NCBI RefSeq assembly: GCF_000741715.1
Contig: NZ_JGZN01000007.1
Coordinates: forward strand, 1-64,000
Source: Bifidobacterium saguini DSM 23967
GTDB lineage: Bacteria > Actinomycetota > Actinomycetes > Actinomycetales > Bifidobacteriaceae
DNA length: 64,000 nucleotides
Direction of reading: 5' to 3'
Shown: piece after piece, positions 45,664 to 54,094 of the stretch
Layout of the letters: every line of letters starts with the position of its first letter
How positions within the stretch are numbered: the stretch's first letter is position 1
The notes under the pieces: generated by a model
Seen by the model: the letters and a program-made list of their open reading frames with translations, nothing else
Databases searched by the model: none
Told to the model about the DNA's origin: nothing
Position numbers and translations under genes: made by a program

Positions 45664-46308
45664 TTACCGCTCTGCAATGGCATTACGAACCTCTTGAGAG
45701 GGGTCGTTGGCCAATTTCTTCAACATGTCCGCAGAAGTATTTGGGTTCAATGCCACTGCTCGACGAACCATTGACGCAAGGACGGCCGGAGCGCCTTCCT
45801 CAAGTTCGATACCCAGTGCACCGAGATAATCAAGAGTCTCGGCATCGGCATTTGGATCCTGAGCACCTTCGAGTCGCATTTTCCAACTCGTGCGCTTGTT
45901 GCGCAATGCATGGTCCCGTACCGCAGGTACCGGGTCCTTGGTCAAACGCCCTACCAGCCAGTTCTTATCATCTTCGTTGGAGGCCACAGCCTGACGTACC
46001 GAAGCCTCAGGATCTTCGGAAAGTTTGACTAGCACATTCGGGAACGGCATGGTGGTGGCGAGAAAGACACGGTCTTCCACAGGGGTGTGGCGGTTGCCTG
46101 CCACTGCTTCAAGCAGTGCGGTCGCACGAGAGAATGCGGCCTGATTGGATCGATCCGGCAGAGGGCGACGGGCGAATTCGGAAAGTTCAGCAGAGTCGGT
46201 GGAATGACGCAGACGCTCATACGCAACGGTCAATGGCTCGAAGGTCTTAGCCTCTGCCGTAGAGGCATCATCTGCAGGCTGCTGTTCGTTCTCATTCTGG
46301 TCAGTCAT
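45664..46308 (-). CDS. LRV (leucine-rich variant) repeat protein
   Basis: 214 residues. After a ~25-residue polar N-terminus come helical repeats of the LRV/HEAT type: NRHTPVEDRVFLATTMPFPN, LSEDPEASVRQAVASNEDDK, LTKDPVPAVRDHALRNKRTS, LNPNTSADMLKKLANDPSQE. The D/N-P-spaced pattern is that of LRV domains. There is no signal or membrane segment. The function is unknown; such proteins often act as scaffolds. GGAGAACT precedes the ATG. It lies 21 nt after the YigZ-family gene on the same strand, probably one operon. Confidence 0.75.
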   Translation of the reverse strand: MTDQNENEQQPADDASTAEAKTFEPLTVAYERLRHSTDSAELSEFARRPLPDRSNQAAFSRATALLEAVAGNRHTPVEDRVFLATTMPFPNVLVKLSEDPEASVRQAVASNEDDKNWLVGRLTKDPVPAVRDHALRNKRTSWKMRLEGAQDPNADAETLDYLGALGIELEEGAPAVLASMVRRAVALNPNTSADMLKKLANDPSQEVRNAIAER

Positions 46309-46329
46309 AGTTCTCCAGCTTAGTAATAC

Positions 46330-46974
46330 TCAGGCTTGTACAGGTACGGGGATGTTGATGCGATCCAAAAGATCAGGTACCACTGCGGCATTGAATGCTT
46401 CCCGCACACGGTCTTCAAATCGGGCAGTGGATTCGAGCGGCACAACTGCAGTCAGTTCTACATTCATCGTGTACTTTTCGTCTTCCTGACTGCCATCGAC
46501 TTGAGCCAACAACTGTTGGAATCTGGCAAGCTGCGGATATTCCAAGCGAACTCGATAACGCTGCGCGGTCATAATATGCGCCACTTGCGCCGCTTTCATC
46601 GCCAATGATGCGGCAGATGAATACGCACGAACCAAACCGCCTGAACCAAGCAGAATACCGCCGAAATAACGGGTTACCGCCACCACACAGTCGGTGGTAC
46701 CGGATTGTTTGAGCACATCGAGAATCGGCTTGCCTGCGGTACCGGACGGTTCACCATCGTCACTCATGCGTTCGGATAATCTGCCGTCCGCACCTCCGCA
46801 GATAGCGGCATACGCCACATGGCGAGCCTTGGGATGCTGCTCGCGAATGGTGTTGACAAAAGCGACGGCTTCCTCGAGCGAGGATACATGCGCGGCATCG
46901 CCGATGAATTCGCTTTTCTTCTCGACCAGCGCATCATGCGCGGGAGCTTCAGGAGTGTTCAGAATCGTCTGCAT
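46330..46974 (-). CDS. YigZ/IMPACT family protein
   Basis: 214 residues. N-terminal UPF0029/IMPACT domain: VEKKSEFIGDAAHVSSLEEA, ICGGADGRLSERMSDDGEPS, GTAGKPILDVLKQSGTTDCV, VVAVTRYFGGILLGSGGLVR, then the C-terminal DUF1949 domain. IMPACT homologues in eukaryotes regulate GCN2; the bacterial role is uncertain, perhaps ribosome-linked. It sits between the LRV gene and the dehydrogenase gene. Confidence 0.92.
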   Translation of the reverse strand: MQTILNTPEAPAHDALVEKKSEFIGDAAHVSSLEEAVAFVNTIREQHPKARHVAYAAICGGADGRLSERMSDDGEPSGTAGKPILDVLKQSGTTDCVVAVTRYFGGILLGSGGLVRAYSSAASLAMKAAQVAHIMTAQRYRVRLEYPQLARFQQLLAQVDGSQEDEKYTMNVELTAVVPLESTARFEDRVREAFNAAVVPDLLDRINIPVPVQA

Positions 46975-46995
46975 AAGCGTTATCGTCTCGCGCGA

Positions 46996-48015
46996 TCATC
47001 CACGTTCGGAAACAACGACGTTGTAATCCTCACCAGCAAAATAAGCGGTTAGGCATTGAATCATCTGACGGGTGAGCTCCCTGAATGCACCGTCTGTGCG
47101 CCATCCGACGTGTGGGGTGAGCACAATGCCGGGCACATGGCAGATGGGATCGGCAGCGGCAAGCGGCTCATGATCGAAAACATCCAGCCCCGCTGGAATG
47201 TCGCCTTTATTCAGGCGCGCGAGCAAGGCACCGGATTCAATGACTTCAGAACGAGCGGTGTTGATGAACAGTGTGCCTGGTTTCAGATGCGCGAGGTTTT
47301 CGGCAGTGATAATGCCTCGGGTGGCATTATTCAACGGCAGGTGAACCGAAACGATATCACTATCCGCAATCAACTCGTTAAGATCGTCAACCGGTTTAGC
47401 GCCAGAACGTTCGAAATGTTCGACTGGCACATGTGAATTCCAGGCGCTGACCTGCATACCAAACGCACGCGCAATGCCAGCCACCGTGGATCCAATGCCG
47501 CCAAGTCCGATAATGCCAAGCTTGCGACCGGCCAGCTGCAAACCATCGCCACCAGCCCACGCCCAATTACCAACCTTAACATCGGCATCCAATCGTCCGG
47601 TACGTCTCACCAACTCCAGCATGAGCGCAAACGTATGCTCAGCCACAGCATGATCACCGTAATGCTCAGCATTGCAGACACGGATTTTCAGCTCACGCGC
47701 CAGATCAAGATTGATATAGCTGGCTACGCCGGTGCCACAGAAAACAATGCACTTGATATGACTGTGCTCGCTAAGCGTGTGCAGCAAATCATCCGAGATA
47801 TGATAACCGCCCACAAGAAGCGCATCAGCATCGGTGACGCGTTCGGCAATCACGGCTTCATCCGAGGTGAACTCCTCGAACATGCGCACGCGAGCCACAT
47901 CGTTGAGCGCAGGGAAATGCTCTTTGATGGGTTCAATCATTGATTCCAATACGGAAGGCATCACCACTAGCGGCAAATCGGTACGCTCAGGCTGCGTTTC
48001 GAAAATCTCGGTCAT
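46996..48015 (-). CDS. D-2-hydroxyacid dehydrogenase family protein
   Basis: About 339 residues from the ATG at 48015 (MTEIFETQPERTDLPLVV) with AAGGTGGTGGCC upstream; the frame reaches back to 48084. Rossmann motif LGIIGLGGIGSTVAGIARAF. Catalytic triad: R in NTARSEVIESGALL, E in HEPLAAADP (D-x-F-D-H-E-P) and H in TPHVGWRTDG. No further regulatory domain. It oxidises or reduces a D-2-hydroxyacid with NAD(H); the substrate is not evident, but the sequence is not the lactate dehydrogenase type nor SerA. Confidence 0.92.
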   Translation of the reverse strand: MTEIFETQPERTDLPLVVMPSVLESMIEPIKEHFPALNDVARVRMFEEFTSDEAVIAERVTDADALLVGGYHISDDLLHTLSEHSHIKCIVFCGTGVASYINLDLARELKIRVCNAEHYGDHAVAEHTFALMLELVRRTGRLDADVKVGNWAWAGGDGLQLAGRKLGIIGLGGIGSTVAGIARAFGMQVSAWNSHVPVEHFERSGAKPVDDLNELIADSDIVSVHLPLNNATRGIITAENLAHLKPGTLFINTARSEVIESGALLARLNKGDIPAGLDVFDHEPLAAADPICHVPGIVLTPHVGWRTDGAFRELTRQMIQCLTAYFAGEDYNVVVSERG

Positions 48016-48132
48016 GGCCACCACCTTAGGCGGGCGGCGGGAGAAACCCACACGGCAATCAATGGCAGACAACAGATCAGGCAACGTTGAACGCGCGGTT
48101 CAACCCGCTACTGTCTTGCCCGAACAAGAGCC

Positions 48133-49500
48133 TCAGTTGTTCGATTGAGCTGCGTGCTCCTCAGTCAGATTCCATTCGCGTACCACGTTCTGATCAGCGC
48201 CCATAGAGTAGATGACATTCCATATGCGCTGACGCACCTGAGCATCCTGACTTTCCGACCAACAGGTGCCTATTGGATGATCACTGGAAATCGGACACCA
48301 TCGGTACGTGCCCTGCTGCTGATTCGCGGTCGGCAACCAATCGATACGGTTCACGCGCCAAGAACCTTTGACGCCCTTCTTACCGGCAAACTGAATACGA
48401 GCGGTCACACCTTGATTGTTCACAATGGTTTCAGCAGATGCGTTTTCGGTAACCGCATTGCCCAGGCCATAGATAATCCACGTACCGTTATAGTTTTCGA
48501 TGGGCTGAGCGCAATGGCATCCAGCACCGTAAATCACGTCAAAAGCACCAGTGTCCGCAAGCTCATGAGCCTCGGTAACCTGCCAGGAATCCGCATAATC
48601 AATGTATTCCACCACGGAATGCATGGCGATGGCCACGATATCGGCACCCTGTTCACGCGCCTTGTTCGCTTTATCCACCGCGCGTTGAATATCGCTCTCA
48701 TGATGGGGATCGTCCGTGTCACGCAGTCGATCGACGCGCCAATCCGCATCCGCAACCTGCCCGTTCAACGATACCGTTCCGGAAATCAGGCCGAGCTTGC
48801 CGCCGCCGGTCGGAGAATCGATGACCAGTGGTTTAAGCGAATCCTCCTCGGTCTTATAGGAACCGGTTTGTGCAATGCCGTCCGCCTCAAGCGTGTCCCA
48901 GAGCCTGGCAATGCCATCCGCACCTTGATCCCATGAATGATTGGTGGCATGCGTGCATGCGGTATATCCCACGTTACGGGCAGCGTCCGCCACTTCAGGC
49001 GGAACATTGAACACCGGATATGCCGAGTAAGGGCCGCCACGCTGCGATATCGGAGTCTCGAAGTTGCATACAGCGATATCCGATGCCTGAATGTACTGCT
49101 TCATCGGCTCGAATAGCGGGTCGAAGTTAAACGCTGTGCCATCAGTTGCGTTGATATTCGCACCACGGAATTGATTCCACAAACCGGCATGGAACAGCAA
49201 ATCACCGTTCACCAACAGCGCGATGCAATCCTGATCCGGGCAATCCGGTGAATTACCATGATGCTCGGCAACCGGAGTAGGAGCGCTCTGGGATTTGTTA
49301 AGCTCAGATGGCGAGGTACCGCTCGTCTTCTGCTGTGCTTGACTTGTTGACGCCAAACGAGCATGCTGCTGGCTGGTTCCCAACCAGATTCCCAAGCCCA
49401 GCGCCACAGCCAATACCATCGCACATGCAATAACTGTTAGCAGACGTGCCCTTGGCGTGGGAACCGCACTATGCTGCCCTTGCCCTCTGATATGCCCCAT
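48133..49500 (-). CDS. CapA-family (PGA-synthesis-type) membrane-anchored protein
   Basis: 455 residues. One N-terminal membrane anchor (LLTVIACAMVLAVALGLGIW), a Ser/Thr/Gln linker and a metallophosphatase-like CapA domain with NGDLLFHAGLWN, AVCNFETPIS, CTHATNHSWDQGADGI, IAMHSVVEYIDYAD and YGAGCHCAQPIENYN as the metal-site blocks. In Bacillus CapA takes part in polyglutamate export; most homologues, including this type, lack a known substrate and are thought to act on cell-envelope polymers. AAGGATGAACGCAT precedes the ATG. No capsule genes are near. Confidence 0.88.
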   Translation of the reverse strand: MGHIRGQGQHSAVPTPRARLLTVIACAMVLAVALGLGIWLGTSQQHARLASTSQAQQKTSGTSPSELNKSQSAPTPVAEHHGNSPDCPDQDCIALLVNGDLLFHAGLWNQFRGANINATDGTAFNFDPLFEPMKQYIQASDIAVCNFETPISQRGGPYSAYPVFNVPPEVADAARNVGYTACTHATNHSWDQGADGIARLWDTLEADGIAQTGSYKTEEDSLKPLVIDSPTGGGKLGLISGTVSLNGQVADADWRVDRLRDTDDPHHESDIQRAVDKANKAREQGADIVAIAMHSVVEYIDYADSWQVTEAHELADTGAFDVIYGAGCHCAQPIENYNGTWIIYGLGNAVTENASAETIVNNQGVTARIQFAGKKGVKGSWRVNRIDWLPTANQQQGTYRWCPISSDHPIGTCWSESQDAQVRQRIWNVIYSMGADQNVVREWNLTEEHAAQSNN

Positions 49501-49861
49501 ATGCGTTCATCCTTAAACGTGTGACTCTTCATTCTCTCAAGGCCAGAATATGACATATTCCGGTCAAATGATGGTCTTTTGCCGTCGTGCCGCGGTTTTG
49601 GTATCGCTAGAATAAACCGTGGAGACGGGCGGACAATGGCGTACCTCCGGCTCCGCTATCTAGCGGATGCTTACCGTCTACTGTTCGCATATGAATTCCT
49701 TAATTACCGCTCTATTTACCGGCTATCTTGTGGCTAACCCTGCCGCACTGCACACGATTACAAACATGAAACGACCCGACGAAATGGCTTGAAACCGGCG
49801 TTATTCCGCCGTTTTCGGCATGAAAAAAGGGTTTTGAGCGAATACCCAAAACCCTTGGTTG
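49501..49861. other. Intergenic region upstream of the CapA gene
   Basis: 361 nt without a gene. It holds a small palindrome TCCGCTA-TC-TAGCGGA (49652-49667) and, at its right end, the tRNA-Ser terminator. A -10-like TATTCT on the minus strand near 49610 could serve the CapA gene. I see no RNA gene I recognise here. Confidence 0.5.
49827..49856 (-). terminator. Terminator of tRNA-Ser(GCT)
   Basis: AAGGGTTTTG/CAAAACCCTT with a 10-nt loop, followed on the minus strand by TTTTC. It ends 6 nt past the tRNA. Confidence 0.85.
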
Positions 49862-49948
49862 CGGAGTCAGAGGGATTCGAACCCTCGAGCCGCTTACGCG
49901 ACTAACACCTTAGCAGGGTGCCCCTATCGGCCACTCAGGCATGACTCC
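49862..49948 (-). tRNA. tRNA-Ser (anticodon GCT)
   Basis: 87-nt class II tRNA on the minus strand: acceptor GGAGTCA/TGACTCC, anticodon loop CTGCTAA with anticodon GCU (reads AGC/AGU), long variable arm TCGCGTAAGCGG, T-loop TTCGAAT, discriminator G. CCA is not fully encoded. Confidence 0.93.
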
Positions 49949-50026
49949 ACGTTGCACACTGAGCGCAACAGCACATTACTGTACCACGAACCGCGGATAC
50001 GGCGTGCCGTACATGACCAACTTCTT

Positions 50027-50974
50027 TCACTTGCCTTGTGCCGGCGCAGCATCACCGGAAAAGGTCACAATCACTGCGAATATCACCAAACCCACGCCTA
50101 CGAGTTCCCCAATGCCTGGAATCTCGCCAAAGGCAAGACCTACGGCCACCGCCACAGCAGGGTTAATGGACTGCATAACGGAAAACGCTCCAGAGGTAGT
50201 GCGCCGCAACGTAATCTGTTCCACCACGTATGGGATGAACGAAGCCATTAATGAAATCACAAACAGCAACGCCAGAAGCTTCAGCGAACCACCCGGCTCA
50301 AGAGCCCATGTTGCATCTGATTTTGGCCAAATCACATGTTCCACAGCCGGTACACCCAAGAACAATGATTGCACAATCCAACCAATGGTCACTGCAATGC
50401 ACAGGTTGTCCAAAGAATTACCTCCGGCAGCCACACGCCGGCCAGTGACGATATACACGCCCCACATCGAGCCACCGATAAGAATGGCGATCAAACCAAT
50501 CAGGAAGCTGCCATTGCTAGCCGGATTGGATAGCGAAATACCGGCGAGCAGCACCACGCCGATAGCAGCAATGCCGATACCTAGCCGCTCACGCCAGCTA
50601 CGACCGGTAATCACCGCCACCGAAAGCGGCCCAATGAATTCAATGGATACGGCAATACCCATATCCATATTGCTGATAGCTACGTAAAACATGGTGTTCA
50701 TCAGCACCAATGCACATCCGAGCAACGCCACCAATCCCCAGCTGCGAGCGCTGCGTCGGAACAGCCTGTCTCTCTTGGCGCGCTGCCAGGGCCTGCGCCA
50801 AGCGAGCAGTAACAGGGTCATGAATCCTACGCGATACCAGACTGAATACAGTGGGTCGAGCTGGGTAAACGCAAGTTTGGCGATGGCCGTGGCCGTGTAG
50901 ATGACCAGTGCCTCTCCAATCACGATAAGCACAACAGGAACACGATTGAGGATACTGACCACTGCCTTCTTCAT
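50027..50974 (-). CDS. EamA/RhtA-type inner-membrane exporter (DMT superfamily)
   Basis: About 315 residues from the ATG at 50974 (MKKAVVSILNRVPVVLIVIG); the frame reaches to 51082 and a GTG at 50983 is also possible. Ten hydrophobic segments in two EamA halves, with VWYRVGFMTLLLLAWRRPW, VAISNMDMGIAVSIEFIGPL and YVVEQITLRRTTSGAFSVMQ. The order GIAVSIEFIGPL near mid-protein is typical of RhtA-like threonine/homoserine exporters. The substrate is inferred to be amino acids or metabolites. It is divergent from dinB. Confidence 0.88.
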   Translation of the reverse strand: MKKAVVSILNRVPVVLIVIGEALVIYTATAIAKLAFTQLDPLYSVWYRVGFMTLLLLAWRRPWQRAKRDRLFRRSARSWGLVALLGCALVLMNTMFYVAISNMDMGIAVSIEFIGPLSVAVITGRSWRERLGIGIAAIGVVLLAGISLSNPASNGSFLIGLIAILIGGSMWGVYIVTGRRVAAGGNSLDNLCIAVTIGWIVQSLFLGVPAVEHVIWPKSDATWALEPGGSLKLLALLFVISLMASFIPYVVEQITLRRTTSGAFSVMQSINPAVAVAVGLAFGEIPGIGELVGVGLVIFAVIVTFSGDAAPAQGK

Positions 50975-51104
50975 AGACTTCACGCTACTCGCTTGGCCGG
51001 GACAGTGCCGGACTCGCATGAACTTCGCCAAGATATGAACTCGAAGATGGAATTGGACCATATATGTGCGTATAGTGAACACTACTCAGGGCTCGGCGCG
51101 GGCC

Positions 51105-51110
51105 TAGAAT
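51105..51110 (+). promoter_or_regulatory. -10 element for leaderless dinB
   Basis: TAGAAT ends 7 nt before the ATG at 51118. A transcript starting at that ATG fits the missing ribosome site. No clear -35 is visible. Confidence 0.4.
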
Positions 51111-51117
51111 GAATGGC

Positions 51118-52392
51118 ATGAGCACTGCACCAAGGCTGGCTGCCGCCAAACGCGACTGGGGTCATGACGAGACCGGCTGCACAGTGCTGCATATTGATAT
51201 GGATGCGTTTTATGCCTCGCTTGAAGTGGCAAGGCATCCCGAGCTGAAAGGTAAGCCGGTGATTATCGGCACCGGGCCGCGCGCAGTGGTTTCGGCTGCA
51301 AGCTACGAGGCACGACGGTACGGCATCAATTCAGCCATGCCGGCTGCCCGCGCACACCAATTATGCCCAGACGGTATCTTTCTGCCGGTGGATATGCGTT
51401 ACTACCGCATGATGTCGCATCGCATTATGCACGAGGTGTTCCTGACTGTCACCGACCGCTTTGAGCAGGTTTCCGTGGACGAAGGGTATATGGACGTATC
51501 CGCTGCACTATTGCAGTGGGGCAAGCCAAGCGCGATTGGCGCGTGGATTCGCGAACAGGTCTCTCAACGCTTTCACGTGACTTGTTCGGTCGGCATCGCG
51601 GCTAATAAATTGGTGGCCAAGATGGCTTCCACGAACGCCAAACCGGATGGCATGCTGCTCATTCCCGCTTCCCGTTCCGCTGAGTTTGTGCAAATGATGC
51701 CATTGCGCGGCATTCCCGGTATTGGCCCTTCGCTGGAAAAACGTCTGAACGCTTGGGGCGTTGCATCGGTGGCGGAGCTGTCTCGTATGGATGAGGCAAC
51801 GCTAACTCGCGCCACTGGATCGGCGGCAGCGGCTCGTGGCCTGTGGGCCGCCTCTCATGGTTTGGATTCACGCACGGTTACAACAGTGCGCGAGGAGAAA
51901 TCCATCGGCTCGGAACGCACGCTGATGCAGGATACGCGCGATATGCGCGTGGTGTGCGATCTGCTGCGGTCGGCTTGCGATGAAGTGGCCGGCACCTTGC
52001 GGCGTAAGGGTTTGGTGGCGCGCACGCTTACCGTCAAGCTTCGATTTGCTGATCTCAGCTATCAGACCCGGTCGTTTACGATGGAACGCCCGACCGATAC
52101 GGCCGGCATACTGTACCCCGAATGCGTGCGGCAACTGAAAATTATGCTCGGCATGCCACTTGCCACCGGGCCGGATAGTATGCTGCCGAAACTAATTCGA
52201 TTGGCCGGCATGAGCACCTCGTCACTCAGTGAGGCAGCTTCCACCGCCGTGCAACCTTCCTTGGATGACATGCTCGAAGAGAGCGTCAACGCACGCGGAA
52301 GCACTACACAGGCGCGTCGGCATGACGCCGAGGCAGCGCTTGATGCTGTACGCCGCAAGTTCGGCAGCGGAGCCGTGAAATTCGGGGCATAG
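51118..52392 (+). CDS. dinB: DNA polymerase IV (Y family)
   Basis: About 424 residues from the ATG at 51118 (MSTAPRLAAAKRDWGHDETG); an ATG at 51109 overlaps the -10-like TAGAAT. Catalytic residues: VLHIDMDAFYASLEVARHPE (two Asp), and DE in VSVDEGYMDVSAALLQWG. Palm/thumb: CSVGIAANKLVAKMASTNAK and IPGIGPSLEKRLNAWGV (helix-hairpin-helix). The little finger domain follows. It ends ALDAVRRKFGSGAVKFGA; no clear beta-clamp motif (QxxLxLF) is seen at the tail, though QPSLDDM at about 387 is similar. It makes error-prone bypass of lesions. Confidence 0.95.
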   Translation: MSTAPRLAAAKRDWGHDETGCTVLHIDMDAFYASLEVARHPELKGKPVIIGTGPRAVVSAASYEARRYGINSAMPAARAHQLCPDGIFLPVDMRYYRMMSHRIMHEVFLTVTDRFEQVSVDEGYMDVSAALLQWGKPSAIGAWIREQVSQRFHVTCSVGIAANKLVAKMASTNAKPDGMLLIPASRSAEFVQMMPLRGIPGIGPSLEKRLNAWGVASVAELSRMDEATLTRATGSAAAARGLWAASHGLDSRTVTTVREEKSIGSERTLMQDTRDMRVVCDLLRSACDEVAGTLRRKGLVARTLTVKLRFADLSYQTRSFTMERPTDTAGILYPECVRQLKIMLGMPLATGPDSMLPKLIRLAGMSTSSLSEAASTAVQPSLDDMLEESVNARGSTTQARRHDAEAALDAVRRKFGSGAVKFGA

Positions 52393-52396
52393 GAAG

Positions 52397-53599
52397 CTAT
52401 GCTGCGAGTCGTTGGCAGGCTTCCTTGACGGCCTCATCAGTAGCGGTGGCGGAGAAACGCAAATATGCAGGGGCGCCATAGAACTCACCAGGGCTTGGAA
52501 TAATGCCGATTTCGGCAAGCTTGGCCATATCGGTCCAGCAGTCGCCGGACTTGGCTCTCACCCACACATAGAGTGCGCCGGCAGGCATGCGCACGGAATC
52601 ATAACCGTATGCTTTCAGCGCCTCGACCAGTGCCGACAGACGATTATGGTAGCGAGTCCACTGCTGATGCACCGATGCGGAATCACGCAGACCTGCAGCC
52701 ATCGCTGCCTGCACCGGGCCCGGAATAATCTCGCCAATCTGCTTGCGGTATTCACTCATCTCGCGAATCAGACGGTAGTCGCCAGCAATCAATGCCGTAC
52801 GATAACCGGCCATATTCGACTGCTTGGAAAGCGAATACAGCACCAAGATGCCATCCGCCGAGCCTTCGCAAACCTGTGGGTTCAAAGCGCACGGTGTGGC
52901 GGACAAAGCAAACGACCGGTCAACGGCAGCCGGCTCATTGGATTCCGGTTCGGTATTCTCGAGCGTTCCAGCAGAAGAACGTACTGAACGCCAATCCATC
53001 AACGCATAGCATTCATCGGACAGCACTACTGCACCGATGCGTCGGGCTGCGGCAACGATGTCCGCGAGCCAATCCGCTCCTATGACCTCACCTGTGGGAT
53101 TGCATGGTGAGTTGATCCAAATGGCTTTGACATGAGGCACGTTGGCCCACGAATCAACATCGGTCACGTCATCAACTTTGAGCACGGTAGCGCCAGCCAG
53201 TTGGGTGCCGATTTCGTAGGTCGGGTATGAAACCTTGGGCTGCACCACTACATCTCCAGAATCCAGATGCAGCAGGCTGGCCATCAATGCCACAGCTTCC
53301 TTGGAGCCCACAGTTGGCACAGCTGCAGCATTGATGGACTTCAAATCCACACCACGCATGGTGCGGAACCAATCATTGATAGCAGCCTTAAGGTCCGCGG
53401 TGCCAGCGGTGACCGGATAGCCATGTGCATTGGAAGCATCGGCTGCTGCGATGAGCGCCTGCTGCACGCTGGAGGGCACGGGGTCCACGGGAGAGCCGAC
53501 CGATAAATCAATCATGCCGCCAGGTACGGTTTTTGCCGTGGCCTTGTAGCTGGCGATGCGAGACCAGTCGTACGGGGATGAGTATGCGTGGAAGCCCAT
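52397..53599 (-). CDS. dapC: PLP aminotransferase, DapC/succinyldiaminopimelate type
   Basis: 400 residues, fold type I. Motifs: ASNAHGYPVTAGTADLKAAI (substrate loop), PTVGSKEAVALMASLLHLDS, WINSPCNPTGEVIGADWLAD, the PLP aspartate DECYALMDW and the PLP lysine in YSLSKQSNMAGYRTALIAGD. It likely converts N-succinyl-2-amino-6-oxopimelate for lysine and peptidoglycan synthesis. In many Actinobacteria a dapC-like gene follows the ferredoxin gene fdxA, as here. AAAGGGTTCCA precedes the ATG. Confidence 0.86.
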   Translation of the reverse strand: MGFHAYSSPYDWSRIASYKATAKTVPGGMIDLSVGSPVDPVPSSVQQALIAAADASNAHGYPVTAGTADLKAAINDWFRTMRGVDLKSINAAAVPTVGSKEAVALMASLLHLDSGDVVVQPKVSYPTYEIGTQLAGATVLKVDDVTDVDSWANVPHVKAIWINSPCNPTGEVIGADWLADIVAAARRIGAVVLSDECYALMDWRSVRSSAGTLENTEPESNEPAAVDRSFALSATPCALNPQVCEGSADGILVLYSLSKQSNMAGYRTALIAGDYRLIREMSEYRKQIGEIIPGPVQAAMAAGLRDSASVHQQWTRYHNRLSALVEALKAYGYDSVRMPAGALYVWVRAKSGDCWTDMAKLAEIGIIPSPGEFYGAPAYLRFSATATDEAVKEACQRLAA

Positions 53600-53637
53600 T
53601 GGAACCCTTTCTTCGAAGCGCTTCTCTTAAGATACGA

Positions 53638-53668
53638 CGAACCCCCGGCCAGAGAGGTCGGGGGTTCG
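53638..53668 (-). terminator. Hairpin between the ferredoxin and dapC genes
   Basis: CGAACCCCCGGCC/GGTCGGGGGTTCG stem with a 5-nt loop, 28 nt past the ferredoxin stop. A short U-poor flank follows, so partial termination is likely. Confidence 0.65.
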
Positions 53669-53696
53669 AGATGTGTGATCGGCATTCGCTCAGTAA

Positions 53697-54017
53697 TCAC
53701 TGATTCTGCGGAGGCAGTGCAGCCACCTGCTCGGGATCCTTGCCAATCGGACCATTGGCGGAAGCACCGCCCAAATCGCCCACTTCGGCAAAGAAGCTGA
53801 CTGCAGCATCCTTGTACCAAGCCCACTCATCCGGCAGATCATCCTCGTAGAAGATGGCTTCAGTGGGACACACCGGTTCGCATGCACCGCAGTCAACGCA
53901 CTCGTTCGGATTGATGTACAGGGAACGGGAGCCCTCGTAGATGCAGTCGACCGGGCACTCGTCCACGCAAGCCTTGTCCTTAACATCCACGCAAGGCTGA
54001 GCAACAACGTATGGCAT
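53697..54017 (-). CDS. fdxA: Seven-iron ferredoxin
   Basis: 106 residues. N-terminal cluster cysteines in CVDVKDKACVDECPVDCIYE (3Fe-4S/4Fe-4S motif), then CVDCGACEPVCPTEAIFYED for the second cluster. The C-terminal ~40 residues are the acidic tail of the actinobacterial 7Fe type. It carries electrons at low potential, for example to pyruvate or formate-type enzymes. AAGGAGGATTCC precedes the ATG. Confidence 0.95.
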   Translation of the reverse strand: MPYVVAQPCVDVKDKACVDECPVDCIYEGSRSLYINPNECVDCGACEPVCPTEAIFYEDDLPDEWAWYKDAAVSFFAEVGDLGGASANGPIGKDPEQVAALPPQNQ

Positions 54018-54094
54018 GGAATCCTCCTTGAAAATAACGCTGTGTCAATTCTAGGCTCGCGGCCGGACGCTTTGACGCAGCGTCAGCAAACGCA

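Noticed and set aside
46819-47052. Plus-strand frames over the YigZ-family gene
   Set aside because: Complement of a clear IMPACT-family gene with all family motifs.
49601-49700. Small RNA gene in the gap before the CapA gene
   Set aside because: One 7-bp palindrome is visible but no match to SRP RNA, tmRNA, 6S or RNase P signatures that I know.
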